Shown here: piece by piece, positions 1-6,348 of the stretch | Numbering within the stretch: position 1 is the first letter of the stretch | Layout: each line of letters starts with the position of its first letter | IMG/VR virus record: IMGVR_UViG_3300027668_000058 | Location: 1 to 31,852 of that record | Direction: 5' to 3' (one strand) | DNA from: a virus | Length of the DNA: 31,852 nucleotides | Program-made: the position numbers and the translations under genes | The notes under the pieces: generated by a model | What the model was told of the DNA's origin: nothing | What the model saw: only the letters and a program-made list of their open reading frames with translations | Database searches by the model: none

Positions 1-53
1 GACCAGCATACGACCGAAGACTAGACCTAAGAAGTTATGAGGGTATCGTGTGA

Positions 54-242
54 GACGGGGTTATTCGATAGTTAATGTTAGCGCATTTGGTAGCGAATCA
101 ATCCGAAAGACATGACCAAAAACAACTGCCCTTGGGCGATTGTGGTTACGTTTTACCGCCTCACTCGACTTTTATAAATCACGCTAACGTCGTTAGCAAC
201 AACAACTTTCGGGCAGGTGCCCGAATACAAATGGAGACTACT
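54..242 (+). promoter_or_regulatory. Leader region before the first rightward gene, with two adjacent palindromes
   Basis: I see no convincing gene in 1-242. A short open stretch at 3-53 (ending in a TGA) could be the tail of a gene from outside the window, but it is too short to judge. The leader contains a perfect 15-bp palindrome at 183-197 (GCTAACG-T-CGTTAGC) and an 18-bp palindrome at 208-225 that recurs at two other places. A TATAAA lies at 173-178 without a good -35 box. An ATG at 75 is in frame with the first gene, but it has no ribosome binding site and the intervening sequence carries the palindromes, so I treat this stretch as non-coding and regulatory. Inferred role: operator and/or RNA hairpins controlling the early operon. 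Confidence 0.45.
208..225. repeat. Palindromic element copy 1 (TTCGGGCAGGTGCCCGAA)
   Basis: Perfect 8-bp arms around a GG centre, 18 nt before the ATG at 243. As RNA it can form a 7-bp stem with an AGGT loop. An identical copy lies at 1401-1418 and a copy with a GT centre at 6320-6337. No T-run follows, so it is not a classical terminator. It may be an operator or an mRNA-processing or stability hairpin. Confidence 0.7.
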
Positions 243-1151
243 ATGGGATACGATCACAAAAGAGTACCTGCACTTATAGCAGCGTCTAACGAACGGCACC
301 AACTCAACGGAGAGCGAATTATATATGAACTAAAAAACTTCTGCCATGTTTTAGAAGGTTCGATGCGTGGAGTTAAAACAGTTATGCGGACCGCGAACAC
401 TGCGTGGGTCTACATGGAAGGCGAAGACATGGCGATGGGGTGGGTAGGCTACGGTGACTTCCAGACCAGCCGAACCGCAAGGGATAACAAGTACGCCGTG
501 TATGCACGAGGTATACGCAACATGAAGTACAACGACATGAACGAGCAGCACTTCATGCGTGTGGCCCTGAAGATAAATGTGGCCCTGAAACATGCTAAGG
601 CGTACTTAATTAACTACTCTACATCCGAGACTGCGCAAGCCCTAAGCGTACCCGTGAGAAGAGATGTTGATGAGGTACGCAAAGCAGCGCAACGTGCGTA
701 TCAAGTTGCTTTAGAGACTGTTGGCATAGAGGCAAGTAAGTACACTAACAAAACTGGTCCACTCTTACAGGAGCTAGGTTACATGGTGCTGAGTGGGCAT
801 ACCTTTACAAGCCCTGAGTTGGGCGCAAACATTCAAGACATGCTCAACAAGAAGAAGGTAAGCGCCCGTTTCAAAAACGACGCTGTTGTGCCTATGGACT
901 TCGTGCGCGTGTACACAACGAGCTACGGCGAACAACGTGTGGACACTGTTCGGATAAAAGACATAACACATTACAGGCGTGAGATAGACACAGACCACAA
1001 CCGAACGTGGCTTGCCAAAGAACTACCCGAAGAACTTATGGGTAAGATCGCGGTCATGGCTATGTGTCAAGACGATGAGTTCGTAGAGGACGTGGGCTTC
1101 AAGGTAAGCGACAATATGTTCTACCTCTATGTAGAAGATGTTACCACGTGA
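243..1151 (+). CDS. Conserved-looking phage protein of unknown function, 302 aa
   Basis: First gene of the rightward operon. I do not recognise a family. The product is mixed alpha/beta and soluble, with no signal peptide or membrane segment. It is rich in Met, Tyr and Arg in the first half, which includes a Trp/Tyr-rich stretch around residues 50-70. I chose ATG 243 rather than the in-frame ATGs at 75 or 231 because GGAG at 233-236 lies 6 nt before it, and the same arrangement (ATGGAGAxTACTATG) recurs at the nuclease gene at 1472. The palindromes at 183-225 lie upstream of this start. It ends in a 4-nt overlap (GTGA) with the next gene, so the two are translationally coupled. Its position suggests an early gene for host takeover or replication, but nothing in the sequence shows the activity. 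Confidence 0.75.
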   Translation: MGYDHKRVPALIAASNERHQLNGERIIYELKNFCHVLEGSMRGVKTVMRTANTAWVYMEGEDMAMGWVGYGDFQTSRTARDNKYAVYARGIRNMKYNDMNEQHFMRVALKINVALKHAKAYLINYSTSETAQALSVPVRRDVDEVRKAAQRAYQVALETVGIEASKYTNKTGPLLQELGYMVLSGHTFTSPELGANIQDMLNKKKVSARFKNDAVVPMDFVRVYTTSYGEQRVDTVRIKDITHYRREIDTDHNRTWLAKELPEELMGKIAVMAMCQDDEFVEDVGFKVSDNMFYLYVEDVTT

Positions 1152-1399
1152 GTACGTCAGACGATAGCACATACCGAGTAATCCTATCAAACGAGACTAA
1201 AACTGTCTCCGTGGAATGCTTTGGTATGTACCCGCTTGACAGAAGTGTTGACGGTACTTATGCTTCTGTGGACGAGCTACCCGAATGGATACAATCTAAG
1301 CTGGCTGTATTGTCTATGCTGGATGTCCCACCACCACTAAGTGATGTGGAAGGTGTGGGCAGTAAGCTAAGTCCTTATCTATATTGGGTGTACCCTTAA
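1148..1399 (+). CDS. Small phage protein of unknown function, 83 aa, GTG start
   Basis: Starts with GTG inside the stop region of the preceding gene (GTGA overlap). The product is acidic and has no recognisable domain; residues 1-30 look beta-rich and the C-terminal part is rich in Pro, Leu and Val. Support comes from the tight coupling, the downstream palindrome and the lack of a better frame. A candidate sigma70 promoter (1236-1264) lies inside it and would serve the next gene. Confidence 0.6.
   Translation: MSTSDDSTYRVILSNETKTVSVECFGMYPLDRSVDGTYASVDELPEWIQSKLAVLSMLDVPPPLSDVEGVGSKLSPYLYWVYP
1236..1264 (+). promoter_or_regulatory. Candidate internal sigma70 promoter
   Basis: A perfect -35 box TTGACA at 1236-1241 is separated by 17 nt from TATGCT at 1259-1264. 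It lies inside the 83-aa gene and would start transcription near 1271, upstream of the VRR-NUC gene. A chance match inside coding sequence cannot be excluded. Confidence 0.35.
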
Positions 1400-1400
1400 A

Positions 1401-1418
1401 TTCGGGCAGGTGCCCGAA
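1401..1418. repeat. Palindromic element copy 2
   Basis: Exact copy of the 18-bp palindrome at 208-225, placed directly after the TAA of the 83-aa gene and 53 nt before the start of the VRR-NUC gene. It is followed 8 nt later by another hairpin (1426-1445). Confidence 0.7.
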
Positions 1419-1425
1419 ACTCAAC

Positions 1426-1445
1426 GGGGTGGTTAGCGCCACCCC
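1426..1445 (+). promoter_or_regulatory. GC-rich hairpin in the leader of the VRR-NUC gene
   Basis: GGGGTGG (1426-1432) pairs with CCACCCC (1439-1445) around TTAGCG. There is no T-run, so it is not a standard terminator. With the palindrome just before it, the 72-nt gap holds two tandem hairpins, as does the leader at 183-225. A role in transcription attenuation or mRNA stability is possible. Confidence 0.4.
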
Positions 1446-1471
1446 CACAACTGGTATCGATGGAGATTACT

Positions 1472-1768
1472 ATGACCCCCGAAGCAAAAGTTAAGAAGGT
1501 TGTTGTCAAACAACTAAAAGAATTAGGTGCGTATTATTTTTACCCTGCCACTGGCGGCTACGGCAAGAGCGGTGTGCCTGACATAGTAGGGTGTTACAAA
1601 GGGTTCTTCTTTGGGTTTGAGTGCAAGGCAGGTAAGAACACAGCCACACCTCTGCAAGAGAAGAACTTAAAAGAAATCAACCATGCAGGTGGGCTTGACC
1701 TAATAGTGAATGAAGAAAATATGGACTCTGTTACAAGAGTTCTATCACGCTGGTCTGTATCCAAATAA
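1472..1768 (+). CDS. VRR-NUC domain nuclease, 98 aa
   Basis: Single-domain VRR-NUC protein (virus-type replication-repair nuclease, PD-(D/E)XK superfamily). Visible motifs: a Gly-rich segment followed by G34-V-P-D37, then F-E50-C-K52, then Q62. D37, E50 and K52 form the expected metal-binding and catalytic set. Stand-alone phage VRR-NUC proteins of about 90-110 aa can act as structure-specific or Holliday-junction-type nucleases that resolve replication or recombination intermediates; the specific substrate here is not shown. ATG 1472 is preferred over ATG 1460 because GGAG at 1462-1465 lies 6 nt before it. The two hairpins at 1401-1445 precede it. It sits in a DNA metabolism operon with polymerase and helicase genes, which fits a replication or recombination role. 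Confidence 0.88.
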   Translation: MTPEAKVKKVVVKQLKELGAYYFYPATGGYGKSGVPDIVGCYKGFFFGFECKAGKNTATPLQEKNLKEINHAGGLDLIVNEENMDSVTRVLSRWSVSK

Positions 1769-1789
1769 TAGTAACACTAAGGCTAAGTT

Positions 1790-1897
1790 GTGAGAGGCCA
1801 GTTCATAGTAGAAAATATCCGCAACAGTATGGGCAAGTCTCCTAGTGCGTTGGCGTACAACATTGTGACCATACCGGAGAAACCACGAGACGGTTAG
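1790..1897 (+). CDS. Possible small protein, 35 aa, GTG start
   Basis: A short open frame filling most of the 175-nt gap between the VRR-NUC gene and the next small gene. It starts with GTG at 1790, with a weak AAGG 7 nt upstream, and ends at TAG 1895-1897. The peptide (starting MRGQFIVENIRNSMGKSP) has a plausible composition for a small soluble phage protein but no recognised motif. It is tentative; the alternative is untranslated leader. Confidence 0.35.
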   Translation: MRGQFIVENIRNSMGKSPSALAYNIVTIPEKPRDG

Positions 1898-1943
1898 TCC
1901 CTGCCTTGTAGGGTGGGGCACCTAACAACTGAGGAGGAGTAGC

Positions 1944-2132
1944 ATGGAAGGTGGGGAATTAAACCCGTTCCAACAGAGCGAACTGAAATACCTGAGACAA
2001 CAGGTGGATACTCTACAAGAGGAAGAACACCGTAGAGATGCGCGGCCCAACGTACAAAAAGACTTATGGGTTGCACGTGAGGAATTAGATAGGTTCGTGA
2101 GGAGCCTACGAGCAGCGGGATTAAACATATGA
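1944..2132 (+). CDS. Small charged helical protein, 62 aa
   Basis: A strong ribosome binding site (GAGGAGGAG at 1931-1939) precedes the ATG. The product is almost wholly charged and predicted helical: residues 10-30 and 38-58 look like two amphipathic helices able to form a coiled-coil hairpin. No family is recognised. The stop overlaps the next start as ATGA, indicating translational coupling with the following small gene. Confidence 0.65.
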   Translation: MEGGELNPFQQSELKYLRQQVDTLQEEEHRRDARPNVQKDLWVAREELDRFVRSLRAAGLNI

Positions 2133-2365
2133 ATAAAATAGACCTTATAGGTGTGGCTAACAAAGATGCGTTTAGCGATGCCCTAAGAACGACCAAGCAA
2201 GGTGACACTATAAACTATCACATTGGTCAGTACGCAGGGGGGTTGTTTAAGAACGATGCTCTCACGGCAGCAGAAGCGAGATTGGTAAACCTCGTGCAAA
2301 AGAAGTTAGGTACAGGATTGTTCCAGTACATAGCACAACGGACTAAGAAAAAATTTAAAAAGTAA
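2129..2365 (+). CDS. Small phage protein of unknown function, 78 aa
   Basis: Starts in an ATGA overlap with the preceding gene. The C-terminus is very basic (R-T-K-K-K-F-K-K), which suggests nucleic-acid contact. The central part includes a G-x-Y-A-G-G-L-F segment and an Ala/Glu-rich helix. Not recognised. It probably forms a coupled pair with the 62-aa protein. Confidence 0.65.
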   Translation: MNKIDLIGVANKDAFSDALRTTKQGDTINYHIGQYAGGLFKNDALTAAEARLVNLVQKKLGTGLFQYIAQRTKKKFKK

Positions 2366-2381
2366 TCGTTAGGAGAACGAC

Positions 2382-2846
2382 ATGGCTAAACGTAGCAAAA
2401 AATTAAAAGCAGAACGGATTTGGACTTACAAACTGGAATACCCAGAAGCTACTGTAAGTGAGATATCCAAAGCCACCAAGACGTCCTACGGGTACGTGTA
2501 CAAACTGATGCAGAAGATCGGTACACCTACAGCGGTGTTATTAAAACCTGTAGTTACGTCCGAATCGCCGGGGCCACGTTCATACTCACGTGGTGACGTG
2601 TTAGACACAGCCAAGCAATACGTGACTAAAGATCGAGCGGCTGACCACGGTGACATGGAAGATAACTTTCAACGCATTGCAGAATTTTGGTCGGTCCACC
2701 TAGACCAACTCATCGACGCCCATGATGTAGCGGTGATGATGACCTTGCTAAAGGTAGCGCGTATCAAATCCAATCCCCACCATATGGATAACTTCATCGA
2801 CGGTGCGGGTTATCTAGCCTGTGGTGGTGAGCTTGTGAGTAAGTAA
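2382..2846 (+). CDS. DUF6378-type phage protein with N-terminal HTH-like region, 154 aa
   Basis: Residues 1-50 are basic and look like a helix-turn-helix of the kind that reads 'VSEISKATKTSYGYVYKLM'. Residues about 75-150 match the pattern I know as DUF6378: a V-T-K-D-R-A segment, then N-F-x-x-I-A-x-x-W, then D-V-A-V-M-M-x-L-L-K-x-A-R, then N-P-H-H-x-D-N-x-I-D-G-A-G-Y. The domain is common in phages and its biochemical role is not established. The strong site AGGAGAACGAC immediately precedes the ATG. The stop TAA shares its last base with the polymerase start (TAATG), so expression is coupled to the polymerase. Confidence 0.75.
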   Translation: MAKRSKKLKAERIWTYKLEYPEATVSEISKATKTSYGYVYKLMQKIGTPTAVLLKPVVTSESPGPRSYSRGDVLDTAKQYVTKDRAADHGDMEDNFQRIAEFWSVHLDQLIDAHDVAVMMTLLKVARIKSNPHHMDNFIDGAGYLACGGELVSK

Positions 2847-4675
2847 TGGACCTTATAACCTTAGACTTTGAAACATTTTACGACAAAGATTATTCTCTGC
2901 GTAAGATGACAACAGAAGCCTACGTCCGTGATCCTCGTTTTGAGGTGATCGGCGTGGCTGTAAGAGTAAACAACGGAGAAACGGAGTGGGCTAGTGGCAC
3001 GCATGAACAGATTAAAAAGTACCTCAAGACCTTCGACTGGGGCAAAGCTATGTTACTTTGTCATAATACTATGTTTGATGGTGCCATTCTTAATTGGCGT
3101 TTTGATATTCGTCCTCGCATGTATACCGATACTTTGTGTATTGCCCGTGCCCTTCATGGGACTGAAGCTCGCGCAAATCTCGGGGCGTTATCTGAAAGGT
3201 ACGATATCGGCGTTAAAGGGACAGAAGTCTTGGACGCACTTGGAAAGCGGCGTGGAGATTTTGGACCCGAAGAACTAGGTGCGTACGGGGACTACTGTAT
3301 CAATGACGTGATCCTAACCTATAAGTTGTTTAGTATTATGGCACGTAAGTTCCCTAAGTCGGAGCTACAGTTGATCGACCTCACCCTGCGTATGTACACT
3401 GAGCCTACGTTAGAGTTGGACGACGCCCTGTTAACCTCACACCTCGACGACATCAAAGAGCGTAAGAGTAAGCTGTTAGTAGATGCAGGTGTGACGGACA
3501 AGAAAGAGCTTATGTCTAACCCCAAGTTCGCTGAGTTGCTAAAGGGGTTTGGTGTTGAGCCACCTATGAAGATTAGCCTGACGACAGACAAGGAGACGTT
3601 CGCGTTTGCCAAGTCAGACGAAGGGTTCAAAGCGTTACTCAACCACGAGAACGAGAAGGTACAATCTCTAGTAGCTGCACGCCTCGGCAGTAAAAGTACC
3701 TTGGAAGAAACGCGCACGCAAAGGTTCATAGACATCTCCGCGCGTGGCCTTCTACCCGTACCTGTAAGATATTATGCAGCACACACTGGACGTTGGGGCG
3801 GGGACGATAAGATCAACCTGCAAAACCTACCTAGCCGTGGGCCGAACGGTAAGAAACTAAAGAGTAGCATTGTGGCTCCCGAAGGGTATTCTCTGATTGA
3901 CTGTGACAGTTCGCAGATCGAAGCGCGTGTGTTGGCATGGCTGGCAGGGCAAGATGATTTGACTAGCGCCTTCGCCAAGGGTGACGATGTGTATAAGCAC
4001 ATGGCGTCCAGTATATATAACGTGCCAGTAGATGGGGTGAGCAAGGACCAAAGGTTCGTGGGTAAGACTACAATTCTCGGTGCTGGCTACGGTATGGGTG
4101 CGGTCAAGTTCCAACTACAGTTGCAAGGTATGGGTGTATACATAGAGCTTGAAGAAGCGCGACGTATCATTGACATCTACCGCAGTACCAACGGAGCTAT
4201 TAGTCAGTTATGGCGTGACGCCAACAACATGGTGCAGTACATGGCCCGTGGCGATAGCGTACAGTTTGGCAAGTCAGGTGTCTTGCAAGTAGATGCACGC
4301 AAGAACGCCATCATGTTACCTTCTGGTCTACCCATGTTCTATCATGGCCTAGCCGCAGAGAAATCCGAACGTGGCTATGAGTACACCTACCGAACCCGCA
4401 AAGGACCAAACAGAATATACGGCGGCAAAGTTGTCGAGAACGTGTGCCAAGCTGTTGCACGTTGTATCATAGGGCACCAAATGATACTCCTTGCTAAGAA
4501 GTACAAGGCTGTGCTAACTGTACATGACTCAATAATCACATGTGTACGTGACGAAGAACTAGATGAAGCACAAGCGTACATGGAAGAGTGCATGAGCCAG
4601 ACGCCCGATTGGGCCGAAGGATTACCTATAACCTGTGAGAGTGGCACGGGCAAATCATATGGGGAGTGTGAGTGA
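2846..4675 (+). CDS. polA: Family A DNA polymerase with 3'-5' exonuclease, 609 aa
   Basis: Replicative phage polymerase of the Pol I family. The exonuclease domain is intact: Exo I D7-F-E9-T, Exo II N74-T-M-F-D78, Exo III Y150-x3-D154. The polymerase domain shows motif A with D354-S-S-Q-I-E, motif B R402-x3-K407 region followed by L411-G-A-G-Y-G, and motif C V-H560-D561-S, where cellular Pol I has V-H-D-E. There is no 5'-3' exonuclease domain, as is normal for phage forms of this length. Residue 411 aligns with E. coli Phe762 and is leucine, a variant known from marine phages and linked in virome studies to slower replication and temperate-like lifestyles. The start overlaps the upstream stop by 1 nt, and the end overlaps the GIY-YIG gene. 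Confidence 0.96.
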   Translation: MDLITLDFETFYDKDYSLRKMTTEAYVRDPRFEVIGVAVRVNNGETEWASGTHEQIKKYLKTFDWGKAMLLCHNTMFDGAILNWRFDIRPRMYTDTLCIARALHGTEARANLGALSERYDIGVKGTEVLDALGKRRGDFGPEELGAYGDYCINDVILTYKLFSIMARKFPKSELQLIDLTLRMYTEPTLELDDALLTSHLDDIKERKSKLLVDAGVTDKKELMSNPKFAELLKGFGVEPPMKISLTTDKETFAFAKSDEGFKALLNHENEKVQSLVAARLGSKSTLEETRTQRFIDISARGLLPVPVRYYAAHTGRWGGDDKINLQNLPSRGPNGKKLKSSIVAPEGYSLIDCDSSQIEARVLAWLAGQDDLTSAFAKGDDVYKHMASSIYNVPVDGVSKDQRFVGKTTILGAGYGMGAVKFQLQLQGMGVYIELEEARRIIDIYRSTNGAISQLWRDANNMVQYMARGDSVQFGKSGVLQVDARKNAIMLPSGLPMFYHGLAAEKSERGYEYTYRTRKGPNRIYGGKVVENVCQAVARCIIGHQMILLAKKYKAVLTVHDSIITCVRDEELDEAQAYMEECMSQTPDWAEGLPITCESGTGKSYGECE

Positions 4676-5400
4676 TGGGAGCAAGACCAGATTTTATACC
4701 GACTGAAGTGTTTAGGCAGTACCTATCGACTACACAACTGAACAAATATTTTCAGGTCAGTGATATGCAGGCAAGCAGCTATGTAGCGCGGTGCGCCCGT
4801 CTTGGTAAACCTATAAAAGCAGTGTGTAAAAACAAGTTACTCGCAAGATACCGCCCAATAGATGTTATCGCTAGGGCACGGGCAGAAGCGCGAGAGATAA
4901 CGCGGACTGAAGAAGACAAAATAGTTTTTACCCACGCAATGTATGTCGCCAAGGCGCTGAAACTAAAAGAGGAGATAGCGGAGTTAGAAGCTCGTAAAAC
5001 CCGTACAACTCACACGTTATCCCTAGACATTATTAGTAACCGAATAACCTCGCGAGATATGCTGTTAGAAGAAGAGATAGTAGCAGGCAGTCATGGGCAT
5101 AAATTTTCTTGCGGGGTGTATTTTCTGGTACATGCGGGAGCCGTTGTGTATGTTGGGCAGTCCGTTAACGTGTACGCTAGGGTACATTACCACGAACAGT
5201 CGGGTAGGGTATTTGATTCTTTCGCATTTACTCTCTGCGAGAGAGAAGAGTTAGATATGTTAGAAAGTCTTTATATCCATGCGTTGTGCCCGTCTGGGCA
5301 GGGGCGTAGTACGCACGGGAATTTAGCCGCGCCGTACAGTATGCGACAAATGATTGCGTTGGGTAAGCGCGAGAAATACACAAGGAACCAACGACTATGA
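4675..5400 (+). CDS. GIY-YIG family nuclease-like protein, 241 aa
   Basis: The C-terminal half carries a GIY-YIG fold. Numbered from the alternative GTG at 4672, G148-V-Y150-F-L and V159-Y-V-G162-Q-S replace the GIY and YIG motifs. Arg170 follows, then E198 in an L-E-S-L-Y helix and N217, which are the expected catalytic and metal-binding positions. The N-terminal 100 residues are helical and basic, with an HTH-like stretch at about 12-50 that may bind DNA. GIY-YIG proteins in phages can be homing-type nucleases or repair/host-DNA nucleases; insertion within a tight replication operon with 4-nt overlaps on both sides argues for a resident function. The start is ATG 4675 (GGGGAG 8 nt upstream) or GTG 4672. 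It ends in an ATGA overlap with the next nuclease gene. Confidence 0.8.
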   Translation: MGARPDFIPTEVFRQYLSTTQLNKYFQVSDMQASSYVARCARLGKPIKAVCKNKLLARYRPIDVIARARAEAREITRTEEDKIVFTHAMYVAKALKLKEEIAELEARKTRTTHTLSLDIISNRITSRDMLLEEEIVAGSHGHKFSCGVYFLVHAGAVVYVGQSVNVYARVHYHEQSGRVFDSFAFTLCEREELDMLESLYIHALCPSGQGRSTHGNLAAPYSMRQMIALGKREKYTRNQRL

Positions 5401-6065
5401 CTAAAGTATCGCCATGGTCTTTCAGTAAGATCAAAGCATTTGAGCAATGTCCTAAGCAGTTCTACCATGAGAAGATACTCAAGGAGTTTCCGTTTAAACA
5501 GACTGAAGCTATCTTGTATGGCTCCGCGTTCCATAAGATGGCCGAGGACTTCATAGGTGCGGACGTACCTGTGCCTAAGAAGTTTGCCTTTGCAGAGAAG
5601 GGACTGGTATCGCTGAAGAACCGCAAGGGCAAAAAGCTATGCGAGATAAAGCTGGGTGTAACAGAGAACCTAGAAGTCACAGACTTTTACGCTAAGGACG
5701 TTTGGTTCCGTGGTATCGCGGACTTAGTAATACTTGACGACGATCTTGCGTGGGTGGTGGACTACAAGACAAGCAAGTCTGCGAAGTATGCAGACAAGGG
5801 TCAGCTAGAGTTGATGGCCTTGGGGTTGTTTGCAAAGTACCCGCAAATTAAAACCGTACGTGCAGGGTTATTGTTCGTTGTGTGTAATGCCTTGGTAAAA
5901 GACACCTACATGGAGTATGATAAGGGCAAGCTGTGGGAAAAATGGTTGGGCAAGTACGCTCAGATGCAGACTGCGGCAGACGATGATATGTGGAACGCAC
6001 GGCCTAACGGGTTATGTAGACGCCACTGCCCTGTAATCGAATGTGTTCACAATGGAGCAAACTAA
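5397..6065 (+). CDS. Cas4/RecB-like PD-(D/E)XK exonuclease with probable Fe-S cluster, 222 aa
   Basis: RecB-family nuclease. The N-terminal S-x-S-K-x-x-x-F-E-x-C18-P segment is typical, followed by G-x-x-x-H46 and then the core G-I-A-D109 ... V-D122-Y-K124-T, with Q136 in the QhxxY-like position. Cys18 together with C207, C211 and C216 near the C-terminus gives the four-cysteine pattern of the 4Fe-4S clusters in Cas4 and AddB nucleases. There is no CRISPR array or cas1/cas2 nearby, so the likely role is phage recombination or end processing with the neighbouring SNF2-type helicase and GIY-YIG protein. The start overlaps the preceding stop as ATGA, and the stop TAA overlaps the next ATG. Confidence 0.9.
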   Translation: MTKVSPWSFSKIKAFEQCPKQFYHEKILKEFPFKQTEAILYGSAFHKMAEDFIGADVPVPKKFAFAEKGLVSLKNRKGKKLCEIKLGVTENLEVTDFYAKDVWFRGIADLVILDDDLAWVVDYKTSKSAKYADKGQLELMALGLFAKYPQIKTVRAGLLFVVCNALVKDTYMEYDKGKLWEKWLGKYAQMQTAADDDMWNARPNGLCRRHCPVIECVHNGAN

Positions 6066-6319
6066 TGAGGAAACGTAAAAAGCAAGTCAACGCACCTGTA
6101 GGTAGTAAGACGTTTGAGGCACGTATGGAACGTCAGCGTGCCCGGCGCAAGGTTGATAAAGAAGGTGCAGATCGCAACGGCAATGGTAAGGCCGACAAGC
6201 GTGAAGGCAAAGATGTTAGTCACAAGAAAGCCTTGTCCAAAGGCGGCACTAACAAGGATGGCGTGACCATAGAAAGTTCAAGTAAGAACCGCGCACGTAA
6301 CTACAAGAAGAAAAAATAA
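6065..6319 (+). CDS. Small Lys/Arg-rich protein with EF-hand-like loop and HNH-like core, 84 aa
   Basis: Very basic throughout, ending in four lysines. Residues 36-47 read D-R-N-G-N-G-K-A-D-K-R-E, which fits the 12-residue EF-hand/dockerin calcium loop at positions 1, 3, 5, 6, 9 and 12. Immediately after, D50-V-S-H53 ... G60-G-T-N63 ... N75 resembles the core of small phage HNH-like proteins (D-H ... G-G-x-N ... N), but without zinc-binding cysteines. I prefer the ATG at 6065 (GGAG 7 nt upstream, TAATG overlap) to the in-frame ATG at 6041. It could be a DNA-binding or degenerate HNH protein; activity is uncertain. Confidence 0.7.
   Translation: MRKRKKQVNAPVGSKTFEARMERQRARRKVDKEGADRNGNGKADKREGKDVSHKKALSKGGTNKDGVTIESSSKNRARNYKKKK
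6170..6205 (+). other. EF-hand-like calcium loop inside the basic protein
   Basis: Codons for D-R-N-G-N-G-K-A-D-K-R-E, with oxygen ligands at positions 1, 3, 5, 9 and 12 and Gly at 6. The match is by pattern only; calcium binding is inferred. Confidence 0.45.
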
Positions 6320-6337
6320 TTCGGGCAGTTGCCCGAA
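6320..6337. repeat. Palindromic element copy 3 (centre GT)
   Basis: TTCGGGCAGTTGCCCGAA, with the same 8-bp arms as the copies at 208 and 1401 but the centre GT instead of GG. It begins at the TAA of the basic protein and runs directly into the AAAGGAG ribosome binding site of the helicase gene, so folding or protein binding there would affect helicase translation. Confidence 0.7.
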
Positions 6338-6348
6338 AGGAGAACTAA

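Noticed and set aside
75-242. N-terminal extension of the first gene from the ATG at 75
   Set aside because: No ribosome binding site, the stretch contains two palindromes, and the ATG at 243 has a well-placed GGAG as in the gene at 1472.
1894-2208. 104-codon leftward frame across the small early genes
   Set aside because: Opposes two coupled genes with good ribosome sites; no plausible start context or motif.
2994-3278. 94-codon rightward frame inside the polymerase gene
   Set aside because: Overlaps the exonuclease domain in another frame; hydrophobic composition, no start signals.
5397-6065. Assigning the Cas4-like protein to a CRISPR system
   Set aside because: No cas1, cas2 or array in the window; the replication operon context favours a phage recombination role.
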